Notes: generated from the letters alone by a model not told the origin. A stretch of 64,000 bases of DNA from Chloroflexota bacterium (GCA_024434115.1 QMIT01000003.1:1-64000), one strand, 5' to 3'. Shown: positions 7,999-16,931, counted from the first letter of the stretch. A program made the numbers and translations.

Positions 7999-9609
7999 TT
8001 ACATCCTAAAGACCCCAAATTGTGTTTTCTCGGTGGGGGCATTCAAACAGGCGCTTAAAGCCAATCCCAACACACGCCGAGTTTCAGCGGGGTCGAGGAT
8101 GCCGTCATCCCACAAACGGGCAGTTGAATAATATGGATTGCCTTCACGCTCATATTTTTCGAGGGTGGGGCGCTTAAATTCGGCTAACTGCTCCTCGGTC
8201 ATCAACGCTTCTTTGGCGCGGGCGAGTTGATCTTGTTTGATGGTCGCCAGCACATTGGCAGCTTGTTCACCGCCCATGACACTAATTCGCGCATTGGGCC
8301 ACATCCACAGAAAACGCGGATTATAGGCCCGACCACACATGCCATAGTTGCCCGCGCCAAAACTCCCCCCAATAATCACGGTTAATTTGGGGACGGTGGC
8401 ATTGGCGACGGCATGTACCATCTTCGCGCCGTCTTTGGCGATACCGCCGCGTTCATAATCCCGCCCGACCATAAAGCCTGTGATATTTTGCAGAAAGAGC
8501 AGGGGGATGTTGCGCTGGCAGCAGAGTTCGATGAAATGCGCTCCTTTGAGGGCACTTTCGCCAAACAGCACGCCATTGTTGGCGACGATGCCGACAGGGT
8601 AGCCTTCAATTCGGGCAAAGCCTGTTACCAACGTCGTGCCGTAATTGGCTTTAAATTCGCGGAATTTGCTGCCGTCTGCAATCCGGGCAATCACCTCACG
8701 GACATCATAGGTGGCACGGAAAGATTGTGGGATGATTCCGTAGAGTTCGGACGAATCGTATAGCGGTTCTTCAGGCGGGGCGATGTCCAAATCTACTTTT
8801 TTGCGGGTATTCAGGGTTGCCACAATTTCGCGCAAAATTTCGAGGGCGTGGTCGTCATTTTCGGCAAAATGATCGGCGACACCGGAAATATGGGTGTGGA
8901 CGTATGCGCCGCCTAATTCCTCCGCCGATACTTCTTCACCTGTCGCGGCCTTAACGAGTGGGGGGCCAGCCAAAAAGATGGTGCCCGTGCCTTTGACGAT
9001 TACAGTTTCATCACTCATGGCAGGAACATATGCGCCACCCGCCGTGCAACTCCCCATTACAGCCGATAACTGCGGAATGCTCTCAGCGCTCATAATGGCC
9101 TGATTGTAAAAGATTCGTCCAAAATCGTCGTGGTCGGGGAAAACTTCATCTTGCATCGGCAAGAATGCCCCCCCGGAATCCACCAAATAGATGCAGGGGA
9201 GATGGTTTTGCAGGGCGACCTGTTGGGCACGCAGATGTTTTTTGACCGTCAGGGGAAAATAGCTGCCGCCTTTCACTGTCGCGTCGTTGGCGATGATGAG
9301 ACATTCACGTCCAGAAACTCGACCTATGCCCGTGACAATACCAGCAGCGGGGGCTTCATTGCCATAAATGTCCCATGCGGCAAGGGGCGAGAGTTCGAGG
9401 AAGGGTGAGCCAGCATCCAATAATTTATCAATGCGATCCCGCACGAATAGTTTGCCCTGCCCGACGTGACGCTCACGGTATTTTTCACCCCCACCCTGCC
9501 GCATCAAGGCCAAACGCGAACGCAGTTCAGCAGTAAGAGCACGATTAAAACTATCGTTGGACTGAAAAGTCGGGTCATTGCGCGTGATTTGAGAATCTAA
9601 TGGTTGCAT
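7999..9609 (-). CDS. Acyl-CoA carboxylase carboxyltransferase subunit (methylcrotonyl-CoA carboxylase beta-like)
   Basis: Transfers the carboxyl group from carboxybiotin to an acyl-CoA. The protein is 536 residues from the ATG chosen here; the N-terminus [18 protein letters not shown] matches the MCC beta pattern, whereas an upstream GTG would add 23 unlike residues. Carboxyltransferase landmarks are present: RDRIDKLLD, the oxyanion-hole glycines around [15 protein letters not shown], and [16 protein letters not shown]. The closest family is methylcrotonyl-CoA or geranyl-CoA carboxylase beta, so a role in leucine or branched acyl degradation is plausible, but propionyl/acetyl-CoA cannot be excluded. 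The partners are the carboxylase and carrier at 5118 and 3247. Confidence 0.92.
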   Translation of the reverse strand: MQPLDSQITRNDPTFQSNDSFNRALTAELRSRLALMRQGGGEKYRERHVGQGKLFVRDRIDKLLDAGSPFLELSPLAAWDIYGNEAPAAGIVTGIGRVSGRECLIIANDATVKGGSYFPLTVKKHLRAQQVALQNHLPCIYLVDSGGAFLPMQDEVFPDHDDFGRIFYNQAIMSAESIPQLSAVMGSCTAGGAYVPAMSDETVIVKGTGTIFLAGPPLVKAATGEEVSAEELGGAYVHTHISGVADHFAENDDHALEILREIVATLNTRKKVDLDIAPPEEPLYDSSELYGIIPQSFRATYDVREVIARIADGSKFREFKANYGTTLVTGFARIEGYPVGIVANNGVLFGESALKGAHFIELCCQRNIPLLFLQNITGFMVGRDYERGGIAKDGAKMVHAVANATVPKLTVIIGGSFGAGNYGMCGRAYNPRFLWMWPNARISVMGGEQAANVLATIKQDQLARAKEALMTEEQLAEFKRPTLEKYEREGNPYYSTARLWDDGILDPAETRRVLGLALSACLNAPTEKTQFGVFRM

Positions 9610-9736
9610 ATGGGCGCGGTGTCGCTTTAAGAAAATTAAGGATACGGTCAAGTCATTTACAGTGATTAAGTCTAACACGGATTTTGAGAAGGAAAAGAAA
9701 TTCCTAGAGTATCAAACCTGCTGCTGATGCAAGGCG

Positions 9737-9745
9737 TGTTATAAT
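9737..9745 (+). promoter_or_regulatory. Extended -10 promoter for oligoendopeptidase F
   Basis: TGTTATAAT gives a consensus TATAAT hexamer preceded by a TGn extension, about 42 bases before the ATG. No good -35 hexamer is present at 16-18 bases, as is usual for extended -10 promoters. Confidence 0.55.
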
Positions 9746-9786
9746 GACGCTTTGCTTTACAAGTTTAATGTTCTGGAGATTATTTG

Positions 9787-11589
9787 ATGACCATTGTAGA
9801 TACCACCCATACCGGAGCGGAAGATGTTCGGTGGGATTTAAGCGATTTGTACCCCAGCAGCAATGCGCCTGAAATTGAAGCAGATGTCGAAACCATCAAT
9901 ACCCGTCTTTCGGCGTTTGACCAAACCTATCGCGGCAAGGTGGCTGGATTGTCAGCCCAAGAAATGCTGGTGGCGTTGCAGGAATATGAAGCGATTCAGG
10001 AAATGGTTGCCCGAATCGTGGTGTTTGCTCAGTTGGCATGGACGACGGACACGATTAATCCTGAAAATGGCAAGTTTTTAGCAAAAGCCCAAAAGCAGCA
10101 GGTCGAATTTGCCCAGCGCTTGATGTTCTTTCAACTGGAATGGCGTGCCGCGCCAGAGGAAACCGCCAAACTTGCCGACGACCCGGTGCTGAAAAAATAC
10201 GAACATTATCTCAAAGTGACACGCTTGCTGGCTCCCTATACCCTCAGCGAAAAAGAGGAACATATCATCACCGAACTCTCGTTGAGCGGAGTCACGGGTT
10301 GGAATCGTTATTTCACCGAGGTCATGAGCCGCGCCAAGTATGAATTGGATGGGGAGAGTCTAAATCAAGGGCAGATTTTGAAGTATCTCTATTCGGCTGA
10401 CCGTGACCAGCGTCAACGGGCGGCGGATGCCTTTACACGGGGATTGCATGATCTATCGCATACCTCAACCTATGTTTTTAATATGCTGGCCTCACACAAA
10501 CGCAGTATGGATAAGATGCGCGGGTATCCCAGTTGGGTGGCCTCGCGGAATTTGTCCAACGAGTTGGATGATGCTGACGTGGAGGCGTTGGTGGGGGCCG
10601 TCACCAGTCGCTATGATATCGTGCAGCGGTATTATCGCCTGCATAAAAAACTGCTGGGACATGACCAACTGTATGATTATGATCGCTATGCTCCGGTGAT
10701 GGACGAGGAGTGGCATGTTCATTGGGTTGAAGCCAGTGAGATGGTCATGGAATCGTTTGAAAAATTCGACCCCCGTGTGGCGACCATCGCCACTAAATTT
10801 TTTGAGGGGCGCTGGATTGATGCGGCGCTTGCACCCAATAAGCGGAGTGGGGCGTTTAGTGCGGGCACTGTCCCCTCTGCCCACCCGTATATTTTGATGA
10901 ATTTTACAGGCACGCTGCGCGATGTGATGACGTTGGCCCACGAATTGGGGCATGGGGTTCATCAATATGTTTCGCGGCAGCAAGGCTATTTGCAAGCCAG
11001 CACGCCCCTGACGACAGCGGAAATGGCCTCCACGTTCTGCGAAATGTTGGTATTTGATTCAGTGATGGCAGAATTGGATGACCCGCGTGTCCGGCTGGCG
11101 AATCGTATTGAGAAAATCTCGGATACCTTTGCGACAGTGTTCCGCCAAATCAGCATGAATCGCTTTGAAGATGCTATGCACACGGCTTGTCGCACGGAGG
11201 GTGAGCTATCGAAAGACCGCTTATCGGAATTATGGATGCAAGTGCAACGGGCTATGTTTGGCGATAGTTTGACCCTGCGCGACGAATACAGCATTTGGTG
11301 GAGTTATATACCACATTTCTTGGGGACACCGGGTTATGTTTATGCCTATGCCTTTGGTGAGTTGTTGGTGTGGGCTTTGTATGCGCGGTATCAAAATGAA
11401 GGATCGAGTTTCTCCGGGAAATATTTGGAGGCGCTCGGCAAGGGTGGGTCGCAGTGGCCGCATGAAATTCTTGCGCCGCTGGGAGTCAACCTCAAAGACC
11501 CGAACTTCTGGCATGAGGGCTTGTCACTGATTGAAAATATGGTGATTCAGGCTGAACAAGAGGCCGAGGCGCTGAATTATCAGGTGTAG
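9787..11589 (+). CDS. pepF: Oligoendopeptidase F (M3B metallopeptidase)
   Basis: Cytoplasmic zinc peptidase that trims short peptides. The protein is 600 residues, typical of PepF. The HELGH zinc motif lies at 385-389, and the third ligand region follows in TTAEMASTFCEML. C-terminal landmarks such as FGDSLTL and YVYAYAFGELLVWALY are family-typical. The ATG is chosen over a TTG one codon earlier because GGAG then sits eight bases upstream. The stop codon forms part of the TAGGAGG ribosome site of the next gene, so the two genes are probably co-translated. Confidence 0.95.
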   Translation: MTIVDTTHTGAEDVRWDLSDLYPSSNAPEIEADVETINTRLSAFDQTYRGKVAGLSAQEMLVALQEYEAIQEMVARIVVFAQLAWTTDTINPENGKFLAKAQKQQVEFAQRLMFFQLEWRAAPEETAKLADDPVLKKYEHYLKVTRLLAPYTLSEKEEHIITELSLSGVTGWNRYFTEVMSRAKYELDGESLNQGQILKYLYSADRDQRQRAADAFTRGLHDLSHTSTYVFNMLASHKRSMDKMRGYPSWVASRNLSNELDDADVEALVGAVTSRYDIVQRYYRLHKKLLGHDQLYDYDRYAPVMDEEWHVHWVEASEMVMESFEKFDPRVATIATKFFEGRWIDAALAPNKRSGAFSAGTVPSAHPYILMNFTGTLRDVMTLAHELGHGVHQYVSRQQGYLQASTPLTTAEMASTFCEMLVFDSVMAELDDPRVRLANRIEKISDTFATVFRQISMNRFEDAMHTACRTEGELSKDRLSELWMQVQRAMFGDSLTLRDEYSIWWSYIPHFLGTPGYVYAYAFGELLVWALYARYQNEGSSFSGKYLEALGKGGSQWPHEILAPLGVNLKDPNFWHEGLSLIENMVIQAEQEAEALNYQV

Positions 11590-11599
11590 GAGGATGCTC

Positions 11600-12019
11600 A
11601 TGGCGGTTCGTACAAAAGGTCGGCGTAAAATTGTAGTGGATGGACGGCACTATATATGGCGTGTCGCAGACTCTAACGATCCCGGAGGTCGCCTTTACTG
11701 GTCGCACGAACTAAGAATAATTGCTGAGGATAGGAGCCTTTACATTGTATATCCGCTAAACCCATGCGGACCCAGCAAGATTTCTGACGGAATTTACGTG
11801 CCTGCTCAAGAGGAACCACCTTTTGTTTTTTTCACTGATAAGGAAACGAAACGATTATCGGAGAAGGCGTATCAAGGTATATATAGCCTCTGTCGCTGCC
11901 CTCGATTTGAAAGGGAGGATGGAGCGATTACCCCTCAATCAGTAAAAGACCTGATTCAGTGGTGTTCAACAGATAGTGAGCCGCGAATACGGGTGGATTG
12001 GAAAAATCGCCTCATCTAA
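11600..12019 (+). CDS. Small hypothetical protein
   Basis: A 139-residue basic soluble protein that I do not recognise. The start is placed at the second ATG because AGGAGG then sits six bases upstream; the first ATG abuts the box. Visible features are a basic N-terminus (RTKGRRK), a VDGRHYIWRV strand, a CGPS segment and two closely spaced cysteines near the C-terminus (LCRCPRF). The alternating hydrophobic strands suggest a small beta-rich fold. It is coupled to pepF by the shared stop/ribosome site and is followed by a strong promoter for the LysM gene, so it ends this transcription unit. Confidence 0.6.
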   Translation: MAVRTKGRRKIVVDGRHYIWRVADSNDPGGRLYWSHELRIIAEDRSLYIVYPLNPCGPSKISDGIYVPAQEEPPFVFFTDKETKRLSEKAYQGIYSLCRCPRFEREDGAITPQSVKDLIQWCSTDSEPRIRVDWKNRLI

Positions 12020-12056
12020 ACGGGCAATCGTCAGCTATTCGCAGGTTAGTGTCTGG

Positions 12057-12086
12057 TTGACATGCTATTTTGCAACATGCTACAAT
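12057..12086 (+). promoter_or_regulatory. Sigma70-type promoter for the LysM protein gene
   Basis: TTGACA and TACAAT are separated by 18 bases. The -35 is a perfect consensus and the -10 differs at one position. The predicted transcript start is near 12093, which places a stem-loop at the very 5' end of the mRNA. Confidence 0.7.
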
Positions 12087-12093
12087 CCGCCAC

Positions 12094-12127
12094 GCTTTGG
12101 GCAAGCCTAAAGCATGGTGTTTTTTTT
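12094..12127 (+). promoter_or_regulatory. 5'-leader stem-loop followed by T8, upstream of the LysM gene
   Basis: The arms GCTTTGGGC and GCCTAAAGC, separated by AA, form a stem of about eight pairs with one G-U. After seven bases comes a run of eight T, ending directly at the AGGAG ribosome site. The predicted transcript begins at about the first base of the stem. It may be a 5' mRNA stabiliser or a transcription attenuator; the gap between stem and T-run is long for a terminator. Confidence 0.45.
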
Positions 12128-12138
12128 AGGAGCAAACG

Positions 12139-13287
12139 ATGAAAAATATGATGGTAAAAAACTGGCATAAAGCAGTAGTGGTCGTGCTGCTAATGGCTGT
12201 AATGGTGATGGCGTATGCTGGCTTGGCCCCTCAACGTGAGGCCGCAGCGCAAGGTTCCAATATCTTGGTCAACCCTAGCTTTGGGGAAACATGGTATGGC
12301 GCAGCGGGTGTAGATGGTCAAATTCCGACTGGTTGGAATATTTGGGCCAATGGTCAAAAACCCGCCACTGATCGCTATGTGGATACCGCTTTTACCCGAA
12401 CACCCCCGGCGTGGATTATGAAAGGGGGGTTTGTGCAGTGGACGGCAGGCGGCTATCAAACCGTAGCAGTCGAAAACGGCGCGACCTATCGCTTCTCGAT
12501 TTATGCACTGGTGTATGTCTGTAATGATTTGGCAACCTCCTGCATTGGAAATAATGTTCCGCGTACCTCTGACCAGACCATTGGGTCTAAGGTGAAGGTT
12601 GGAATTGACCCAACAGGCGGAACTGACCCCAGTTCGGCAAATATCGTTTGGAGCGCATTGACCTCTCCCTACGACAAATTTGCTGAGGTGGCAGTAGAAG
12701 CACAGGCTCGTGCAGGCAGCATTACCGTCTTTACCTTCAATTCAGTGGATACGACTCCAAATCTGCGCGAAACGGTGTGGGATGAGGGGTCGCTGGTCAA
12801 GACTGCTGCGACAACAGGTACGCCTGCCGCTGGCACGACCATTGTTCCAACCGCGCCTCCCGGGGTACCCTTTGTATCGGCACAGGCGGCCCGCCCTGAT
12901 GGCAGCGTTATCCATACTGTGACCGAGGGCGATACCTTCAGCAGTATTCTCGTGGCATATCGTCCATTGGGTGTGACGCGCGATATGATATTGCAAGCGA
13001 ATGGCTGGGATTTGCCCCCACAAATCATCGTGCCCGGCCAAGAAATCATCATTTTGCCGCCCGGTTCAGTTAATCCAGCGACAGGGCAGGTCATTAGCCT
13101 ACCCGGTGGTGGAAGCGTCGCCCCGGCCCCGACGGCGGGTTCGGTTCCACCTGCTGAAACCCAAGCTGCTCCGACTGCTGCACCCGGTCAGGTCGAAACG
13201 GTGAATCCACCTGCTGCTCCGCCTGCGGGTGGCCCAAATACATCAGGTGTGATCCCGGCTGACGCTGATGCCGAAAAAGGCGGCTGA
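12139..13287 (+). CDS. Secreted protein with N-terminal carbohydrate-binding-like domain and LysM domain
   Basis: A 382-residue exported protein. The signal peptide (residues 1-38) ends around AAAQG. Residues about 40-220 form a beta-sandwich region opening NILVNPSFG and containing YQTVAVENGATYRFSIYALV, as in CBM-type jelly rolls. A LysM module lies at about 253-302 (HTVTEGDTFSSIL, then PGQEIIILPP). The last 75 residues are Pro/Ala/Thr-rich and probably disordered. AGGAG lies seven bases before the ATG. LysM binds peptidoglycan-type glycans, so the protein is likely wall- or glycan-associated. It is followed by a terminator-like hairpin and then a glycosidase lipoprotein. Confidence 0.85.
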   Translation: MKNMMVKNWHKAVVVVLLMAVMVMAYAGLAPQREAAAQGSNILVNPSFGETWYGAAGVDGQIPTGWNIWANGQKPATDRYVDTAFTRTPPAWIMKGGFVQWTAGGYQTVAVENGATYRFSIYALVYVCNDLATSCIGNNVPRTSDQTIGSKVKVGIDPTGGTDPSSANIVWSALTSPYDKFAEVAVEAQARAGSITVFTFNSVDTTPNLRETVWDEGSLVKTAATTGTPAAGTTIVPTAPPGVPFVSAQAARPDGSVIHTVTEGDTFSSILVAYRPLGVTRDMILQANGWDLPPQIIVPGQEIIILPPGSVNPATGQVISLPGGGSVAPAPTAGSVPPAETQAAPTAAPGQVETVNPPAAPPAGGPNTSGVIPADADAEKGG

Positions 13288-13329
13288 TTGCGGGCCGGAC
13301 GGCAAAATCTAGTTTAGCTGATCTATATA

Positions 13330-13360
13330 GGGGCAGGCATTCCAATACCTGCCCTTATTT
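13330..13360 (+). terminator. Stem-loop terminator after the LysM gene
   Basis: GGGGCAGG and CCTGCCCT pair around a 10-base loop, followed by TATTT. It stands between the LysM gene and the glycosidase gene; the T-rich tail is short, so termination may be partial. Confidence 0.55.
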
Positions 13361-13377
13361 GCTGGCAAGGAGTCGGT

Positions 13378-14967
13378 GTGAGAATCCATTTCCAACTCAA
13401 ATACTTGATGGTTGCGGTAATCTTAGCGGTGCTGGTGGCCTGTAATGATGCCGATCCGACGCCCATCAAGGTTTATGTGACCGCGACATTTCCAGCCGAA
13501 GTGGGTGGTGTGATTCCCGCCTCACCAACGCCTACTTCTACAACTGAACTCGCTACTCCGACGGAAACAGCCACCCATGAACCAAGCCCAACCACCGAGG
13601 TTGTCTTGAGTCCGTTGCCTGATACAGCGGGACAGGGTGTACCGATTGCACACACACCGACCTCGACCAGCACCGCCAGCCCAACCACAACCGTAGTATC
13701 TAGCTCAACAGCTACCGCTACAGCTGAACTTACAACGAGTACACCGACACCAACTCCTAGCGCGACATTTACGGAGACTTCGACGCCTGAGCCAAGCCTA
13801 ACACCCACTCTTAGTGCGACAAATACCCTCGCGCCACCAAGTTTCCCGAATGTGCCGCCGCAAGATCAATTGCCTGTCCTTCAGTCGGGCGGGATGGGGA
13901 TTCAACTGCACCCGCTTGTCACTGATGAACAGTGGACACAACTGCTGGTGCAGGTCAATGAGTTGGGTTTTGAATGGGTCAAAATCCAGCTTTCATGGAA
14001 ACAACTTGAACCTGCCCCCGGCCAATATAGTGATTTGTTTTATACCTATGTGCGGCGTGTACAGTGGGCCAGTTTTCAGGTAGGGTCACACAAAATTTTG
14101 CTGAGTGTGGTTGGCGCACCGGACTGGGCACGCCCACAAGGATTTGACCCTGCATTGGAAGGGCCACCCGCTGATCCCACCGCACTTGCCAATTTTTTGA
14201 CCGCGTTTATCCGTGAAACCAAGCCCGAAGATAATCGGATTCAAGCGATTGAGATTTGGAATGAGCCGAACTTGATCCGCGAATGGAGTGGGCAGGAGAT
14301 TAGTGGCGCGAATTATATGCGTCTGTTTGATGCGGCCTATGCTGCGATTAAAGCGGTTGCTCCGAATATCACGGTGGTGACGGCAGGACTTGCTCCCGTC
14401 GGGGATGGGTTGCAGGGGGCAGTGGGGGATCGAACCTACTTACGCCAGATGTATGCGGCTGGGTTGGCACGTTATACCGATGTCAAAATCGGTGTGCATC
14501 CCTATGGGTGGGCCAATCCACCTGATTCACGCTGCTGCACGTCGGAACGGGGATGGGCCGATAACAGGGTGTTTTACTTCTTAGAAACAATCTCGGATTA
14601 CGCCGACATCATTCGCCAAAATAACCACTCCACCAAGATGTGGCTCACGGAAATGGGGTGGGGGACTTTTAAGGGGGTTGGCCCCGGCGGAACGGATTTA
14701 CCTGCCCCGGCTGTCGCTGGCTTTTTTGACCTCATTACGCCCCAGCAGCAAGCCGAATATGGGATACAGGCGTTTGCCCTTATCCAGCAGCCCCCGCTAT
14801 CTGATTTCGTAGAACTTGGCTTCTTGTGGAATCTTAATTTTGCCACGATTGGCGATGTGGTCAATGCGCCGCAGGAGCAGATGGGATACAGCTTGTTGGA
14901 TGCGACGGGTTATCCACGTTTGATTTATCGCTATTTTCAAGTGGCACGAAAAACCCCCTCGTCGTAA
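13378..14967 (+). CDS. Lipoprotein glycoside hydrolase-like protein (GH-A clan) with Thr/Pro linker
   Basis: A 529-residue surface lipoprotein. The signal peptide ends in a lipobox (LVAC) near residue 22. A Ser/Thr/Pro-rich linker spans about residues 45-155, followed by a (beta/alpha)8 glycosidase-type domain. The candidate acid/base is Glu296 in WNEPN and the candidate nucleophile is Glu425 in WLTEMGWG; their spacing and order fit clan GH-A (GH5/GH39/GH53-like). The start is GTG with AAGGAG five bases upstream. It probably cleaves or binds an extracellular polysaccharide, and the linker would hold the domain away from the membrane. The exact GH family is unresolved. Confidence 0.82.
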   Translation: MRIHFQLKYLMVAVILAVLVACNDADPTPIKVYVTATFPAEVGGVIPASPTPTSTTELATPTETATHEPSPTTEVVLSPLPDTAGQGVPIAHTPTSTSTASPTTTVVSSSTATATAELTTSTPTPTPSATFTETSTPEPSLTPTLSATNTLAPPSFPNVPPQDQLPVLQSGGMGIQLHPLVTDEQWTQLLVQVNELGFEWVKIQLSWKQLEPAPGQYSDLFYTYVRRVQWASFQVGSHKILLSVVGAPDWARPQGFDPALEGPPADPTALANFLTAFIRETKPEDNRIQAIEIWNEPNLIREWSGQEISGANYMRLFDAAYAAIKAVAPNITVVTAGLAPVGDGLQGAVGDRTYLRQMYAAGLARYTDVKIGVHPYGWANPPDSRCCTSERGWADNRVFYFLETISDYADIIRQNNHSTKMWLTEMGWGTFKGVGPGGTDLPAPAVAGFFDLITPQQQAEYGIQAFALIQQPPLSDFVELGFLWNLNFATIGDVVNAPQEQMGYSLLDATGYPRLIYRYFQVARKTPSS

Positions 14968-15012
14968 ACTTTGGCAGATATTCGGTGTTGAATCTATGCG
15001 GAGTTTGACCCG

Positions 15013-16407
15013 GTGGACGATTTGCAGCGTGCGCGAGAATTAGCAGCGGCAGGTGACAGCCATGAAGCCCGTGAAATGCTGGTGCGGCTGTTATATGAGG
15101 ACTATGATAACGCCGAAATCTGGCTGGAATTGGCACAGGTTACTGAAGACCGCGAAGAATATGCCCGTGCGGTGCGCGAAGTGCTGCGGATTGACCCCGA
15201 AAATGTCGAAGCGCGGCGGATGGCGGTTGAACTCTCACGGGAGGCAGCCCAAGCACCCCGCCAGCGGGCCGCTGGAACACCTTCGCAGCGGCGTGGCAGT
15301 CGAACCCTTAGTTTTATCTACAATCTATTCGTGTTTAGCTTGATTGTGGCCGTTGCTACCGGTGTCGCTATCTATTGGGTAGAATCGAATCAAGAAGAAG
15401 CTACCCCAACGGCAGTCGCTACGCCTGACCCTGCTCTTGTCTGTGTCCGACAAGTTCAATCCGTCTTACAGCGTTTACCCGCCCGATGCAGCCTTACCGA
15501 AGCAGGACAGGTCTGTTTGGGCAACCTAGAGGTATTTTTTGCCCCACAGGAACGATCACTCCTTCTCCCCGGTGATCGTGGCCCACTCACCAACTATATT
15601 GCACTGGAAACGCGGCCATTTGACATTAATACCCAAAATTTTGGCTTATTGTCACTTCGTGCCAAAACATCGTATGCCGATGACTCGCCCGAAGATGCCC
15701 TATTTTTGATGACCAGCGGGGTACGCCTGCGTGATTATGACCCTCGCCTAGAAGTGATGACATTTAGCAGTAATCCAGTGGTGAGCGAGTGTGCCAGTGT
15801 GCCGCCAGCCGGATTATTGGTCAGTGGGGTGAAAGGCAAAGCGGCGCAGTTCATGGTGAATGGGCTTGTGATCTCCCTAGACGGCACGGTGTTTTTGCAG
15901 GTGGATGTGGCGGCGGGATTCCGAGTGGTTGTTTTGGAGGGGACGACCCAACTTGCAGCCGGTGGGAACGATATTACGGTATCGGCGGGGCAGTGGATTA
16001 GCTGGCCGGTTGACCCGACATTGGCAGTACGGGATGAGCCAAGTGATCGGTTGACGACGGTAGATACTTTGCGCGGCGATTTAGGCTTGCTGATTCCGTT
16101 GGGGCAGGCGGCAGGATTGGCTGTTGAAAATTGGCATTTGCCGGGGCAAGGTGGTCTTCCCGAAGCGACGGCAGAAGTGGAAATCGCAACATCAGAATCA
16201 CTGGAAACGCACACCCCAACGCCATTGCCACCCGACGCTATATCACCTGTGCCATTAATTACCGAGGAAGTGCTACCCGTAGAAACTGAGACCTCGACAT
16301 CAACCCGCACACCACCCCGTACCGCTAATCCAACATCGGTACGTTCAACCAGTTCACCTGCTAGCACGGCATCGCCAACCAAGACGCCATCCGACGAATT
16401 AAAGTGA
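15013..16407 (+). CDS. TPR - transmembrane - FecR-like protein
   Basis: A 464-residue protein with a cytoplasmic TPR-like region (about 1-80; ARELAAAGDSHEAREML and its repeat), one transmembrane helix near 98-118, and an external domain. In the external part, segments such as GLVISLDGTVFLQVD and FRVVVLEGTTQLAAGG, then ISAGQW-like text, resemble FecR/DUF4115-style beta repeats. Four cysteines (residues about 142, 157, 166 and 262) may form disulfides. The C-terminus (about 385-464) is Thr/Pro-rich. The start is GTG with GGAG nine bases upstream. No sigma factor or receptor gene is adjacent, so classical FecIR signalling is not supported. It follows the glycosidase gene by 45 bases. Confidence 0.7.
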   Translation: MDDLQRARELAAAGDSHEAREMLVRLLYEDYDNAEIWLELAQVTEDREEYARAVREVLRIDPENVEARRMAVELSREAAQAPRQRAAGTPSQRRGSRTLSFIYNLFVFSLIVAVATGVAIYWVESNQEEATPTAVATPDPALVCVRQVQSVLQRLPARCSLTEAGQVCLGNLEVFFAPQERSLLLPGDRGPLTNYIALETRPFDINTQNFGLLSLRAKTSYADDSPEDALFLMTSGVRLRDYDPRLEVMTFSSNPVVSECASVPPAGLLVSGVKGKAAQFMVNGLVISLDGTVFLQVDVAAGFRVVVLEGTTQLAAGGNDITVSAGQWISWPVDPTLAVRDEPSDRLTTVDTLRGDLGLLIPLGQAAGLAVENWHLPGQGGLPEATAEVEIATSESLETHTPTPLPPDAISPVPLITEEVLPVETETSTSTRTPPRTANPTSVRSTSSPASTASPTKTPSDELK

Positions 16408-16479
16408 TTGCAGGTGGCCCTGTCTCTGGGTATAGTTCCCCGCAACGGAAGGGAATTTAGCGAGGTAGGGAATTGCGCT

Positions 16480-16815
16480 ATGTTGAGATCATGCCTGCTT
16501 TTGATGGGTTTGCCCCTGTTAGCCATCTTAGGATTACTATTTTTTGTAGGAAATGAACAAACGAGTGATGTTGTTCCCGTTCCACAGCCTATTCCGCTGA
16601 TGCCGTCTCCCTATCATGTGCCCACCGCGACGCCGATTCCACCTCAATTTCAAGGACTTGGGCCTGCACAGCAAACGGCAACGTTTATTATTCGTTCTGC
16701 AACTGAGACAGCACAGGCGCTTTATGGGACGCCAACCTTTACGCCAACATTTGGCTCACCAACTGCGATTCCCAATTTTGGAGGAACTTCGACACCGTTT
16801 CCTAACCCAACATGA
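16480..16815 (+). CDS. Small membrane-anchored Thr/Pro-rich protein
   Basis: A 111-residue protein with an N-terminal hydrophobic helix (residues 3-24) and a low-complexity tail of TPTFTPTFGSPT-type repeats. The start is set at the ATG preceded by a GAGGTAGGGA purine stretch; an upstream TTG at 16408 would place 24 extra hydrophilic residues before the helix. It is the last gene of the exported cluster. The repeat type matches the linkers in the glycosidase, FecR-like and LCP proteins of this window. No function can be assigned. Confidence 0.55.
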   Translation: MLRSCLLLMGLPLLAILGLLFFVGNEQTSDVVPVPQPIPLMPSPYHVPTATPIPPQFQGLGPAQQTATFIIRSATETAQALYGTPTFTPTFGSPTAIPNFGGTSTPFPNPT

Positions 16816-16832
16816 GTGCCCATGTGCATTAC

Positions 16833-16868
16833 TTGTCGAATTAGGACATTGGTGACATAATATTCACC
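16833..16868 (+). promoter_or_regulatory. Promoter with overlapping inverted repeat, upstream of the ABC ATPase
   Basis: TTGTCG and CATAAT are separated by 17 bases (16833-16861). An inverted repeat GGTGA-N8-TCACC (16851-16868) spans the -10 hexamer, a position suited to a repressor. Confidence 0.45.
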
Positions 16869-16904
16869 ACTCATGAGCCAAATGATGTCTTATTATGTAC
16901 ATCG

Positions 16905-16918
16905 AACTGTATACAGTT
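16905..16918. promoter_or_regulatory. Perfect 14-base palindrome next to the ribosome site, candidate operator
   Basis: AACTGTATACAGTT is a perfect palindrome ending two bases before the GGAGG ribosome site of the ABC ATPase gene. Its length and symmetry fit a dimeric helix-turn-helix regulator of the GntR or LacI kind. No regulator gene is adjacent. Confidence 0.5.
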
Positions 16919-16931
16919 ATGGAGGTATATT

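Noticed and set aside
8413-9408. Several open frames on the + strand across the carboxyltransferase gene
   Set aside because: All are antisense to a well-supported gene and have no motifs.
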